Below, in pieces: positions 25,176 to 33,158 of a stretch of DNA of 64,000 nt. A model generated the notes under the pieces. It was not told where the DNA came from, did not search any database, and saw only the letters and a program-made list of their open reading frames with translations. Origin of the DNA: Lacrimispora sphenoides (GTDB lineage: Bacteria; Bacillota; Clostridia; Lachnospirales; Lachnospiraceae); the NCBI RefSeq assembly GCF_900105215.1, contig NZ_FOIP01000001.1, positions 2,606,501-2,670,500 of the forward strand, in the 5' to 3' direction. Both the position numbers and the translations under genes were made by a program. Numbering within the stretch: the stretch's first letter is position 1; the number at the start of each line of letters is the position of its first letter.

Positions 25176-25880
25176 TTGGTTGAAATTACTGGAGGATTTT
25201 TCTTCATGAGCCTTGCGCAAACGGTCCCGGTTGTAAATGAGATGAAGAGTCATGGCATCCTGTGCGGCAATGGCATCGTTTTTTTGTATGGCATTTACAA
25301 TTGCCATATGTGTTCTTATGGTTTCTTCTTTTAACTCGGAATGGGTAATGTCAATAAGCATATCAATAGCATGCATAATAAGAGGCTCAAGCTGCGGTAC
25401 GATGACATTTCCGCTGATCTCTGCAATCTTAGCATGGAAAATGGCATCGGCTTCTGAGTGGGATTTTCCTAAGTCGTAACATTCCGCCACCCGTTCCGCC
25501 AGGTGGAGAAGCTCCTCGGCCTGCTCCGGTGTGGCCTTTGAGGCAGCCATAGCGGCGACCCTTGGCTCGATCATCATGCGGAATTCTAAAAGATCAGTCA
25601 CCAGTTTCTCCTTATTTTCTATAAAGGTGAATCCAAGTGGATCATCAGCCACACCTGTATTGTGGCAGACGTAGATTCCGGACCCTTGCTGAACTGTCAG
25701 AATGTTGCGTGAAACAAGAGCCCGTATGGCTTCCCGCAGAGTGCTCCGCCCAACGCCCATAAGAGAGGAAAGCGTGGTTTCATTGGGGAGCTGTGCACCT
25801 TCTTTTAATTTATTATCAATGATATATTTGATGATTCCTTCCGCTGTTGTATCGGCAAGAGATTTATGTGATGGTGTCAT
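25173..25880 (-). CDS. GntR/FadR-family transcriptional regulator
   Basis: This 235-residue protein has an N-terminal winged helix (ANETTLSSLMGVGRSTLREAIRAL-type, seen as PNETTLSSLMGVGRSTLREA) and an all-helical FCD ligand domain. The FCD domain has the metal-binding Asp/His pattern (EADAIFHAKIAEISGN, and a late AIQKNDAIAAQDAMTLHL). It is divergent from the IlvD/Edd dehydratase gene. FadR-subfamily regulators next to such dehydratases usually respond to sugar acids, so it probably controls 26166-27881. Confidence 0.88.
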   Translation of the reverse strand: MTPSHKSLADTTAEGIIKYIIDNKLKEGAQLPNETTLSSLMGVGRSTLREAIRALVSRNILTVQQGSGIYVCHNTGVADDPLGFTFIENKEKLVTDLLEFRMMIEPRVAAMAASKATPEQAEELLHLAERVAECYDLGKSHSEADAIFHAKIAEISGNVIVPQLEPLIMHAIDMLIDITHSELKEETIRTHMAIVNAIQKNDAIAAQDAMTLHLIYNRDRLRKAHEEKSSSNFNQ

Positions 25881-25931
25881 GGCAAATTCCTTTCAGGTGA
25901 ACAATAGTTTTATCTGATTATAAATGTAATT

Positions 25932-25961
25932 TCTGATTCATTCAAGTGCAAATGAATCAGA
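25932..25961. promoter_or_regulatory. Candidate FadR-type operator
   Basis: TCTGATTCATT and AATGAATCAGA form an 11-bp perfect inverted repeat around CAAGTGCA in the divergent region 25881-26165. Further ATGAAT/ATGAGTCAT-like copies follow up to the dehydratase promoter, suggesting clustered operators. Confidence 0.5.
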
Positions 25962-26083
25962 TGAGTCATGAGTACATGAATATTGGTCTGATGAATATAT
26001 AAAAGAAATAGATAATACATGATAGTATGTATGAAAATATTAGGAAAATACATGAAATAATGAAATGAATCATGAGGAATAGT

Positions 26084-26112
26084 TGACAATCATGTGATGA
26101 ATTATTATAATC
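26084..26112 (+). promoter_or_regulatory. Promoter of the IlvD/Edd gene
   Basis: TTGACA (26084-26089), a 17-base spacer and TATAAT (26107-26112) give a consensus promoter 53 bases before the start codon. Confidence 0.8.
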
Positions 26113-26165
26113 AAGATATAAATATAAAATGAAAAATTCAAGATAAACAGGAAAGGAGCATTATT

Positions 26166-27881
26166 ATGGTTAGTCAGGATATACGGAAACTAGCTCCGGA
26201 AATCGACCCGCTTCGGATGGGTATGGGCTGGAAGGTAGAGGACCTTTCTAAAATGCAGATCATGGTGGAGAGCACCTTTGGAGACAGCCATCCGGGAAGT
26301 GCTCATCTAATGGAACTGGTAAATAAGACAGTGGATGGGGTAAGAGATAAAGGAGGAAAGGCAGCCAGATATTTTACAACGGATATCTGTGATGGAATGG
26401 CCCAGGGCCATGACGGCATCAACTATTCTCTGGTCTCCCGTGATACGATCTGCAATATGATTGAAATTCATGCTGGCGCAACTCCATTTGACGGCGGAGT
26501 ATATATTTCAAGCTGTGATAAGGGAGTGCCTGCTCATCTTATGGCAATCGGCCGGGTGAATATGCCTTCCATTCTGGTAACCGGCGGTGTTATGGATGCC
26601 GGCCCGGATCTTCTTACCCTGGAACAGATCGGTAAGTACAGCGCCATGTGCCAGAGAGGGGAACTGGAGCCGGAAAAGCTGGAATATTATAAGCAGCATG
26701 CCTGTCCATCCTGCGGAGCCTGTTCTTTTATGGGAACGGCATCAACCATGCAGGTCATGGGAGAGGCCCTTGGCCTTATGCTTCCAGGATCCGCTCTTAT
26801 GCCAGCAACCTGCCCGGATTTAAAGGATATGGCTGAAAGAGCCGGACATCAGATCATAGAACTTGCAAAAAAGGGAATAAAACCAAGAGATATTGTTACC
26901 ATGGAATCCTTCGAAAATGCGATTATGGTACATGCCGCCATATCCGGATCAACCAATTCCCTGATCCATCTGCCGGCGATTGCCCATGAATTTGGTTTGG
27001 AAATAGATTCTGAGATGTTTGACCGGCTGCACAGGGGGGCCCATTATCTTCTTGATATCCGGCCCGCTGGAAAATGGCCGGCTCAGTACTTCTACTATGC
27101 AGGCGGAGTGCCCAGGATCATGGAAGAGATCAAATCCGTGCTTCACCTGGATGCAATGACTGTAACAGGAAAGACTCTGGGTGAAAATCTCGATATATTG
27201 AAACAAAATGGCTTTTATGATAAATGCGATGAATATTGTGCAAACGTCGGTGTGAAAAAAGAAGAAATAATCCGGCCGTTTCATGATGCCATCGGAACAG
27301 ATGGGGCAATTGCCATCTTAAAAGGAAATCTGGCACCGGAAGGTGCGGTCATTAAGCATACGGCATGTCCAAAGGAGATGTTTGAGGCGGTGTTAAATGC
27401 ACGCCCCTTTGACAGCGAGGAAGAGGCGATTGAGGCGGTTTTGAAACACCGCGTAAAACCTGGAGATGCTGTATTCATCCGATATGAAGGTCCAAAGGGA
27501 AGCGGAATGCCGGAAATGTTCTACACCTCTGAGGCGATTTCATCGGACAAAGAGCTTGGACGCACCATTGCCCTGATCACAGACGGGCGTTTTTCCGGAG
27601 CTTCCACAGGTCCTTCCATCGGACATGTTTCTCCGGAAGCAGCGGATGGCGGTCCCATTGCACTCGTGGAGGAAGGGGATATGATCCAAATTGATATTCC
27701 TAACCGGATCCTTGCAATTGTAGGTGTAAAGGGCCAGCGAAAGACAGAAGATGAGATGGAAAAGATTCTTACGGAGCGGCGGGAGCAATGGCAGCCAAGA
27801 CCTTCAAAATACCAGTCGGGAGTATTGAAAATATTCAGTGAACGTGCAGTATCGCCAATGAAGGGCGGTTATATGGAGTAA
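26166..27881 (+). CDS. IlvD/Edd-family dehydratase (dihydroxy-acid or sugar-acid)
   Basis: This 571-residue enzyme of the IlvD/Edd family has Fe-S cluster cysteines in SSCDKGVPAH and CPSCGACSFMGTAS, and the family ending DGRFSGASTGPSIGHVSPEA. It follows AGGAAAGGAG. IlvD acts in branched-chain amino acid synthesis, while relatives dehydrate aldonic acids such as xylonate, arabinonate or gluconate. The divergent FadR-type regulator and the absence of other ilv genes favour a sugar-acid dehydratase; this is an inference. It is cargo of the feoB element. Confidence 0.85.
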   Translation: MVSQDIRKLAPEIDPLRMGMGWKVEDLSKMQIMVESTFGDSHPGSAHLMELVNKTVDGVRDKGGKAARYFTTDICDGMAQGHDGINYSLVSRDTICNMIEIHAGATPFDGGVYISSCDKGVPAHLMAIGRVNMPSILVTGGVMDAGPDLLTLEQIGKYSAMCQRGELEPEKLEYYKQHACPSCGACSFMGTASTMQVMGEALGLMLPGSALMPATCPDLKDMAERAGHQIIELAKKGIKPRDIVTMESFENAIMVHAAISGSTNSLIHLPAIAHEFGLEIDSEMFDRLHRGAHYLLDIRPAGKWPAQYFYYAGGVPRIMEEIKSVLHLDAMTVTGKTLGENLDILKQNGFYDKCDEYCANVGVKKEEIIRPFHDAIGTDGAIAILKGNLAPEGAVIKHTACPKEMFEAVLNARPFDSEEEAIEAVLKHRVKPGDAVFIRYEGPKGSGMPEMFYTSEAISSDKELGRTIALITDGRFSGASTGPSIGHVSPEAADGGPIALVEEGDMIQIDIPNRILAIVGVKGQRKTEDEMEKILTERREQWQPRPSKYQSGVLKIFSERAVSPMKGGYME

Positions 27882-27899
27882 TAAAATGAAGAGAAAATG

Positions 27900-27930
27900 G
27901 GTATGGCAGGGGAGCTGCCATGCCTTTTTC
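27900..27930 (+). terminator. Terminator after the dehydratase
   Basis: GGTATGGCAG pairs with CTGCCATGCC (one G-U) and is followed by TTTTTC. Confidence 0.85.
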
Positions 27931-27977
27931 TATTATTGAGGATATAGTATGAGATTAACATATGGTGGAGGGGCGCG

Positions 27978-28020
27978 GTATATGGTACAAACCTGTTTGA
28001 ATAGGATTTCTCAGGAGGTG
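27978..28020 (+). repeat. Duplicated leader, copy 1
   Basis: This 43-base segment matches 30240-30282 at 38 of 43 positions. It includes GTATATGGTACAAACCTG and ends in the ribosome site CAGGAGGTG of the small gene at 28027. Confidence 0.8.
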
Positions 28021-28026
28021 GATGAT

Positions 28027-28170
28027 ATGGATTCATCAGATCAGGTGACTTATGAGGAAAAAAACATGACCATAAAGGTGGAGCGGGTTTTTATTGGTGA
28101 AAAAACAGCTAAGGAGCGGGTTTTGGAATTATTGAAAAAACGCAGGGATGCCGGGGAGTTTCGGACATGA
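28027..28170 (+). CDS. Small conserved-looking protein of the feoB element
   Basis: This 47-residue protein (MTIKVERVFIGEKTAKERV in its middle, charged LLKKRRDAG end) has CAGGAGGTG six bases upstream. Its leader is a near copy of the serine recombinase leader at 30240-30282. Small proteins next to large serine recombinases can be recombination directionality factors, so that role is worth considering, but no recognised family supports it. It could also be the remnant head of a duplicated recombinase operon. A strong hairpin follows. Confidence 0.55.
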   Translation: MDSSDQVTYEEKNMTIKVERVFIGEKTAKERVLELLKKRRDAGEFRT

Positions 28171-28274
28171 TCAGATTCAGTTATGATCGTTCCGTAGCCT
28201 GGCTCAGGATGCATTGCACTTCTGTATGGGGAAGTCGCTTTGAATATTGTTGGAAGTATGTGTATAATGGTGTT

Positions 28275-28332
28275 AAAACAGGACTTAATCAGCCCCTTAA
28301 TAGAGGAGGGGTACTGGAAAGCCCTGTTTTTC
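28275..28332 (+). terminator. Two-tier hairpin terminator
   Basis: An outer stem (AAAACAGGACTT with AAAGCCCTGTTTT) and an inner stem (CCCCTT with GAGGGG) are followed by a T-run. It separates the small gene from the repair operon. Confidence 0.7.
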
Positions 28333-28450
28333 TATACCCATTGTTAGGTTTTCAGGTAAGGAAGAGTAAATTTAAAATTAAATGGTGCAAAATAGGAGGA
28401 CACGCGAACTGATTTCGGATATATTAGTAATAGAAAAGGAGGCAAATCTT

Positions 28451-28921
28451 ATGAAACATACAGCATATATTAAAACTGCCTTGGGTCCGATTAAAATATC
28501 CGAAGTGGATGGTTTTATTACTGAGTTGCTTTTTGTAAAAGATACCCTTGAAATTCCCGGAGAACAGAAGACCCCTTTGTTGGAGAAAGCGGAAAAGCAG
28601 ATTAAGGAATATCTGGACGGGACAAGCAGGGGATTTGATTTGCCGCTTGCTGCAAAAGGGACGGAGTTTCAAAAGACCGTATGGGAAGCCCTGCATAAAA
28701 TTCCGTATGGAGAGACGCGAAGCTATAAGCAGGTTGCGGAAATGATCGGAAGTCCGGACGCATCCCGGGCGGTTGGTATGGCAAATGGCAAAAATCCCAT
28801 ACTGATCCTGACACCGTGTCACCGTGTAGTGGGTTCAGATGGCAAGTTGACAGGCTATGCGGCAGGCCTTGAAATCAAGGAACAACTACTGGAATTGGAA
28901 CTGACATATGGCGGCCGTTGA
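28451..28921 (+). CDS. ogt: Methylated-DNA-protein-cysteine methyltransferase
   Basis: This 156-residue O6-alkylguanine transferase has the helix-turn-helix IPYGETRSYKQVAEMIG and the acceptor motif PCHRVVG (single-use Cys). I start at ATG 28451, 9 bases after AAAGGAGG. It transfers alkyl groups from O6-guanine to itself. It overlaps the glycosylase gene by 14 bases. It equals AdaB/Ogt in the Gram-positive adaptive response. Confidence 0.93.
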   Translation: MKHTAYIKTALGPIKISEVDGFITELLFVKDTLEIPGEQKTPLLEKAEKQIKEYLDGTSRGFDLPLAAKGTEFQKTVWEALHKIPYGETRSYKQVAEMIGSPDASRAVGMANGKNPILILTPCHRVVGSDGKLTGYAAGLEIKEQLLELELTYGGR

Positions 28922-29525
28922 GACGAAGTTCTTTGATTACGGCAGGAAGGAAATAGAATACCTCTCCAATTCAGATCCGGTGCTTGGTGATGCGATGGCA
29001 CGGTTCGGAAGGGTGGAGAGGGAGGTAATTCCTGATCCCTTTGCTGCTCTGGTCAATGCGATTATAGGCCAGCTAATATCTGTAAGTTCTGCCAAAACCG
29101 TATGGAGCCGAATTCAGGAAAGTCTCGGAGATATTACCCCGGAAAACTTATCAGCCGTTTCCGCGGATGAAATTCAGCGCTGCGGCATGATCATGAAAAA
29201 GGCTATAACCATCTCTGAGCTGTCAAAGGACATTTTACAGGGTAAGGTATGTCTGAATAATTTGCGGCAACTGCCAGACCAGGAGATCATCCGGTACTTA
29301 ACGACGATAAAAGGGGTTGGGCTTTGGACAGCTGAAATGCTTCTCATTAATTGCCTGGAACGTCCCGATGTGGTTAGCTGGGGTGACATCGCCATTCGCA
29401 GGGGAATGGAAAAACTGTATGATTTTCCTAAGCTGACAAAGGACCAATTCGAAGTGTGCAAGAGACGGTATTCACCCTATGGCTCGGTAGCTTCCATTTA
29501 TTTGTGGAAGATTTCCTTTTTATAA
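28908..29525 (+). CDS. DNA-3-methyladenine glycosylase, AlkA-type HhH-GPD
   Basis: This 205-residue protein of the HhH-GPD fold has the hairpin LTTIKGVGLWTAEMLL and the catalytic Asp in SWGDIAIRRG. It lacks the N-terminal extension of E. coli AlkA, as do many Firmicute forms. It removes alkylated purines. The gene lies between ogt and adaA, so the three probably respond together to alkylating agents. Confidence 0.88.
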   Translation: MAAVETKFFDYGRKEIEYLSNSDPVLGDAMARFGRVEREVIPDPFAALVNAIIGQLISVSSAKTVWSRIQESLGDITPENLSAVSADEIQRCGMIMKKAITISELSKDILQGKVCLNNLRQLPDQEIIRYLTTIKGVGLWTAEMLLINCLERPDVVSWGDIAIRRGMEKLYDFPKLTKDQFEVCKRRYSPYGSVASIYLWKISFL

Positions 29526-29597
29526 GGTAGGATAACATGGCAATGGAACGGAAGAATACCCATGGTACGGCAAATATATGAAAGGAGGTGTATTGCC

Positions 29598-30161
29598 ATG
29601 CTGACAGAGGAGGAAAAATGGAAGGCAGCGCTTGAATGTGATACGTCTTATGACGGAAGATTTTATTACGGAGTAAAAACAACAGGAATTTTCTGCCGTC
29701 CTTCCTGTAAATCAAAAAGCCCTAAACGTGAAAACGTTGAATTCTTTGATACACCAGAGCAGGCACGTGAAAGCGGGCTTCGCCCCTGTAAGCGCTGCCG
29801 TCCTGATTTGCTGGAATTTCACCCGCAGAGAGAGAATGCGGAAAAAATTAAAGTAGTTTATGACCTTTATTATTCAGACAATGATCGCTTAAGGGAGGAA
29901 TTGAAAAATCTTGGGCTCAGCAGAAACAGAATCCTCCAGCTGTTTCAGAATCAATATGAAAAGACCCCGACGGAGTATTTAAATGGTTTACGCATAGACA
30001 ATGCAAAAAAGCTTCTGGCAAATACCCCGGATAATATTCTGCAGATTGCTTTACAAAGCGGCTTTGGAAGTCTTTCATCTTTTTACACACAGTTTAAGCG
30101 TGTAACGGATGTTTCTCCCAATGAATACCGGGAGAATCTCACAGGAAAGAATGCTGATTAG
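29598..30161 (+). CDS. adaA: AdaA-type methylphosphotriester sensor / AraC regulator
   Basis: Starting at ATG 29598 behind AAAGGAGGTG gives 187 residues. The N-terminal Ada zinc domain has FCRPSC and CKRC ligands, one of which accepts a methyl group from DNA phosphotriesters. The C-terminal AraC motif includes NILQIALQSGFGSLSSFYTQF. The order and partners match the adaptive response, in which methylated AdaA activates the repair genes. It sits directly upstream of the serine recombinase, separated only by tandem repeats and a leader, so read-through could link alkylation damage to recombinase expression (inference). Confidence 0.9.
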   Translation: MLTEEEKWKAALECDTSYDGRFYYGVKTTGIFCRPSCKSKSPKRENVEFFDTPEQARESGLRPCKRCRPDLLEFHPQRENAEKIKVVYDLYYSDNDRLREELKNLGLSRNRILQLFQNQYEKTPTEYLNGLRIDNAKKLLANTPDNILQIALQSGFGSLSSFYTQFKRVTDVSPNEYRENLTGKNAD

Positions 30162-30172
30162 GAGAATGGTGA

Positions 30173-30232
30173 ACTTTAGGAAGCAGTACTTTAGGAAGCA
30201 GTACTTTAGGAAGCAGTACTGTAGGAAGCAGC
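30173..30232 (+). repeat. Four 15-bp tandem repeats upstream of the recombinase
   Basis: ACTTTAGGAAGCAGT is repeated three times exactly and a fourth time with two changes. The array lies between adaA and the recombinase leader. It could be a protein-binding array or a slippage-prone spacer. Confidence 0.9.
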
Positions 30233-30239
30233 ACCTATA

Positions 30240-30282
30240 GTATATGGTACAAACCTGCTGGAATAAGATTTTCCAGGAGGTG
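30240..30282 (+). repeat. Duplicated leader, copy 2 (recombinase leader)
   Basis: This near copy of 27978-28020 (38 of 43 identical) carries the AGGAGGTG ribosome site for the recombinase. Confidence 0.8.
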
Positions 30283-30288
30283 TAAGTG

Positions 30289-31953
30289 ATGGATCGATTA
30301 ACTCAGGCAGCTTATGAGAAAAAGAACGTCTTTACAAAGGCGTCAGCCTGCTACAAGGCGGCGCTTTACATGCGCCTGTCAAAAGACGACGATGGTACAG
30401 GGGAAAGCTCCAGCATTGGCACTCAGCGGAAAATGCTTCGTTCCTATGCGATAGAAAATGACTTTGAAGTTTACGGGGAATATGTGGATGACGGCTACAG
30501 CGGAACCAATTTTGACCGCCCGTCCTGGAAACGGCTGTTGAAAGATATAGATGCAAGGAAGGTAAACCTGGTAATTACCAAGGATTTATCCCGCCTTGGA
30601 AGGGATTATATCATGACAGGACAGCTTACTGAAATTTATTTTCCTTCCAGAGGGATCCGATACATAGCGGTCAATGATGGATATGATTCCGATAGTCCGT
30701 GGAGTGATATTGCACCGTTTAAGAACATTGTAAATGAGATGTATGCCAGAGATACTTCAAAAAAGATCCGCAGTGCATTCCAGACCAAAATAAATGAGGG
30801 GGCATTTATCGGAAATTTTGCTCCCTACGGCTACCAGAAGGATCCGCAAAATAAAAACCACCTTCTCATTGATCCTGTGGCAGCTTCCATTGTCCGGGAG
30901 ATATTTGAATGGGCGGAGCAGGGGGCGGCTCCAACCCAAATTGCAGAGTATTTAAATGAGAGAAAGGTGTTGACACCGGCCATGTACCGCTGCGCCGAAC
31001 GGCCTTATTTGAACTCGGATGATTATTCTAGGAGAAAGGAATGGACATCAGGCACGGTCTGTAAGCTGTTAAGCAACCCCGTATACTTAGGCCACATTGT
31101 TCAGGGAAAGACTGTAAAGGTTTCCTTTAAAAGCAGTATGACCCTTCGGAAGCCCAGAAACGAGTGGGTAGTCGTTGAGGATAAGCATGAGCCACTCATT
31201 TCCGGGGAGACTTATGAACGGGTAAGAAGACGGAGCGTTTCCCGCAAAAGCACAGCGGTAACCGGTTTTACCAATATTTTTTCCGGACTTGCCAAGTGTG
31301 GGGACTGCGGCCGAAACATGTCGTCCACAGGAACCGGTAGAAAAGCGAAATCCCGCAAGCTGGTATGCGGAGGGTATAAGCTTTACGGAAGGAAAGAATG
31401 TACGAATCACTTTTTAGATTACGAACTTCTTTATCGCGTAGTGCTTCAGGAAATCCGCAGCCTGCTATCATTTACGGAAAGTGAAAAGGAAGAAATCGAA
31501 GAAACCCTTCGTGAGCCTGTTAGCCCTGTAGAAATGCAGGGGGAAGAAAAGGCAGTGTTTTCACTGAAAAAAAGAAAAAAAGAGCTTGGTTACATAATTG
31601 AAAAACTCTATGAAGACCGGGTAAATGAAAGGATTAGTGAGGAGCGGTTTTATATAATGCTGGATTCCTGTGAAAAGGAGGAAAAGAAGATTGCAGAAAG
31701 CCTGGCCTTGATGGAAAGACCCTGTTCTTTGGATCAGGAAAGTGAGCCTGCTTCTGACTGTCTGCTATCAAGCCTGTTAAAGGATATAAGCCAGGAAAAA
31801 GGGCTTTCTTCCGATTTGCTGGGAAAATTTATAGATAGAATTGAGATTTTCCAAAGCAGTGAAGGGGGAGAGGGGAAAGCAGGGCGTAAATACCAGACGA
31901 TCCGGATCTATTACAAAGTGGCTCCTATAGAAGATAGGAATGGTTTAGCATAA
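30289..31953 (+). CDS. Large serine recombinase of the feoB element
   Basis: This 554-residue recombinase starts at ATG 30289 behind AGGAGGTG; the preceding GTG is in frame but too close. The N-terminal resolvase domain has the nucleophile Ser in GESSSIGTQR, YSGTNFDRP, and the catalytic Arg region KDLSRLGRDY. A recombinase domain and a zinc ribbon follow (CGDCGRNM, then VCGGY and KECTNH near 340-375). A coiled-coil region comes after that. It resembles TnpX/TndX-type recombinases. Its stop is 11 bases from the right feoB junction, so it is the likely enzyme for integration and excision of the element. All catalytic features seem intact. Confidence 0.93.
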   Translation: MDRLTQAAYEKKNVFTKASACYKAALYMRLSKDDDGTGESSSIGTQRKMLRSYAIENDFEVYGEYVDDGYSGTNFDRPSWKRLLKDIDARKVNLVITKDLSRLGRDYIMTGQLTEIYFPSRGIRYIAVNDGYDSDSPWSDIAPFKNIVNEMYARDTSKKIRSAFQTKINEGAFIGNFAPYGYQKDPQNKNHLLIDPVAASIVREIFEWAEQGAAPTQIAEYLNERKVLTPAMYRCAERPYLNSDDYSRRKEWTSGTVCKLLSNPVYLGHIVQGKTVKVSFKSSMTLRKPRNEWVVVEDKHEPLISGETYERVRRRSVSRKSTAVTGFTNIFSGLAKCGDCGRNMSSTGTGRKAKSRKLVCGGYKLYGRKECTNHFLDYELLYRVVLQEIRSLLSFTESEKEEIEETLREPVSPVEMQGEEKAVFSLKKRKKELGYIIEKLYEDRVNERISEERFYIMLDSCEKEEKKIAESLALMERPCSLDQESEPASDCLLSSLLKDISQEKGLSSDLLGKFIDRIEIFQSSEGGEGKAGRKYQTIRIYYKVAPIEDRNGLA

Positions 31954-31965
31954 ATTTCCGCTGTC

Positions 31966-32811
31966 ATGTGCATGGGGTTTGGATGCAATGCGGCAGGAAT
32001 TATCGGATGCCGGATCATCGATTCTCCGAGAGAGCGGCTGATTGCCATGATTACCAATAATTTTGTGCCGTGCAACGGGCGATTCCCCACCATGATCGCC
32101 ATTATAACCATGTTTTTCGTGGGAGGGGCCACGGGTGCTTTTTCCTCCATATTGTCTGCGGCTATCCTGTCAGGTGTGATTATCCTTGGGATTATCATGA
32201 CGCTTGTCATATCAAAGCTGTTATCGGCTACCATATTGAAGGGGGTTCCCTCCTCCTTTACCTTGGAGCTGCCGCCTTACCGGAGGCCTCAGATCGGCAA
32301 GGTCATCGTGCGTTCCATATTTGACCGTACCCTGTTTGTATTAGGCCGTGCTGTTTCCGTAGCGGCTCCGGCCGGGCTGGTCATCTGGCTTCTGGCCAAT
32401 ATATCGGTTGGTAATGCGACCCTGCTGGCCCACTGTTCCGGCTTTCTGGATCCTTTAGCCAGACTCATGGGCTTAGACGGAGTTATCCTTCTGGCTTTTA
32501 TCCTGGGTTTTCCGGCCAATGAAATCGTGGTTCCCATCATCATCATGTCTTATATGGCAGAGGGAAGCATTCGGGATATCAGCGACCTGTCCGTCTTAAA
32601 AGAGCTTCTTGTAGCCAATGGATGGACCTGGATTACTGCAGTAAGCACCATGCTGTTCTCCCTGATGCACTGGCCTTGCTCCACCACCTGTCTTACCATC
32701 CGGAAAGAGACACAGAGCATGAAATGGACGGCTGTTTCCTGGTTGGTCCCCACTGTAACCGGATTTGTGGTATGCTTTTTATTCACAACTATTGCAAGGG
32801 TTTTCCTCTGA
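31966..32811 (+). pseudogene. feoB: feoB 3' part (membrane domain), separated by the element
   Basis: This 281-codon stretch begins MCMGFGCNAAGIIGCRIIDS and continues through the FeoB Gate and core membrane domains to the end of the protein. It matches exactly what is missing from the 5' part at 22313-23620. No ribosome site precedes the ATG, so it is probably silent unless the element excises. The frame is open without further damage, which argues that the gene is still under selection or was interrupted recently. Confidence 0.93.
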
Positions 32812-32877
32812 TGTTTAAATTTCCCTGTGATTGTCTACAATAGGAGTAGAATACCGAATGGGAAAGGAGGGTGAAGC

Positions 32878-33105
32878 GTGAGCAGGATCTACCACGTTTA
32901 CTCCCTGTCAGACCGGTTGAAAGCCAGAAAAATCGAGGGCGAGATTGCCAAGGTTGACGGGGTGAAAGATATCAGAATCTCGGAAGACTTAAAAGAAATG
33001 AAAATTGATATGGACAAAGGAAAAACATCCGCTGTCATGGAGCGGGTGGTAAACATCTGCAGCCGGATATCCTACGGATGTGAAGTAAAATATAAGTTTA
33101 TTTAA
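32878..33105 (+). CDS. Small ferredoxin-fold (HMA-like) protein downstream of feoB
   Basis: This 75-residue protein starts at GTG 32878 behind GGAAAGGAGGG. The pattern IYHVYSLSDRLKARKIEGEI, KVDGVKDIRIS and LKEMKIDM matches a beta-alpha-beta heavy-metal-associated fold, but the usual CxxC metal pair is absent. It follows feoB by 66 bases and probably belongs to the feo operon, perhaps as an FeoC-like partner. The exact role is unknown. Confidence 0.7.
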   Translation: MSRIYHVYSLSDRLKARKIEGEIAKVDGVKDIRISEDLKEMKIDMDKGKTSAVMERVVNICSRISYGCEVKYKFI

Positions 33106-33117
33106 ACAGGACATTGA

Positions 33118-33146
33118 AAAAGGCGGCCAACGGGGCCGCCCTTTTT
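33118..33146 (+). terminator. Terminator of the feo operon
   Basis: GGCGGCC pairs with GGCCGCC across AACGG, with A-rich flank before and CTTTTTC after. Confidence 0.85.
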
Positions 33147-33158
33147 CATCAGTAAAAA

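Larger units (their letters stand above)
23614..31970 (+). mobile_element. 8.35-kb serine-recombinase element inserted in feoB
   Basis: Both ends show CATGTG (23614-23619 and 31965-31970), and the flanking sequences together reconstitute feoB. The excised unit would be 8,351 bp. A large serine recombinase ends 11 bases from the right junction, the usual place for an integrase next to its attachment site. Cargo in order: CcdA-TlpA fusion, FadR-type regulator, IlvD/Edd dehydratase, a 47-residue protein, ogt, alkA-like glycosylase, adaA, recombinase. No phage structural, conjugation or replication genes are present. The architecture parallels skin-type elements that split host genes and leave by site-specific recombination. 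Confidence 0.9.

Noticed and set aside
28167..28412. Possible 81-codon gene after the small element protein
   Set aside because: It lacks a ribosome site, has an unlikely composition and spans a terminator hairpin.
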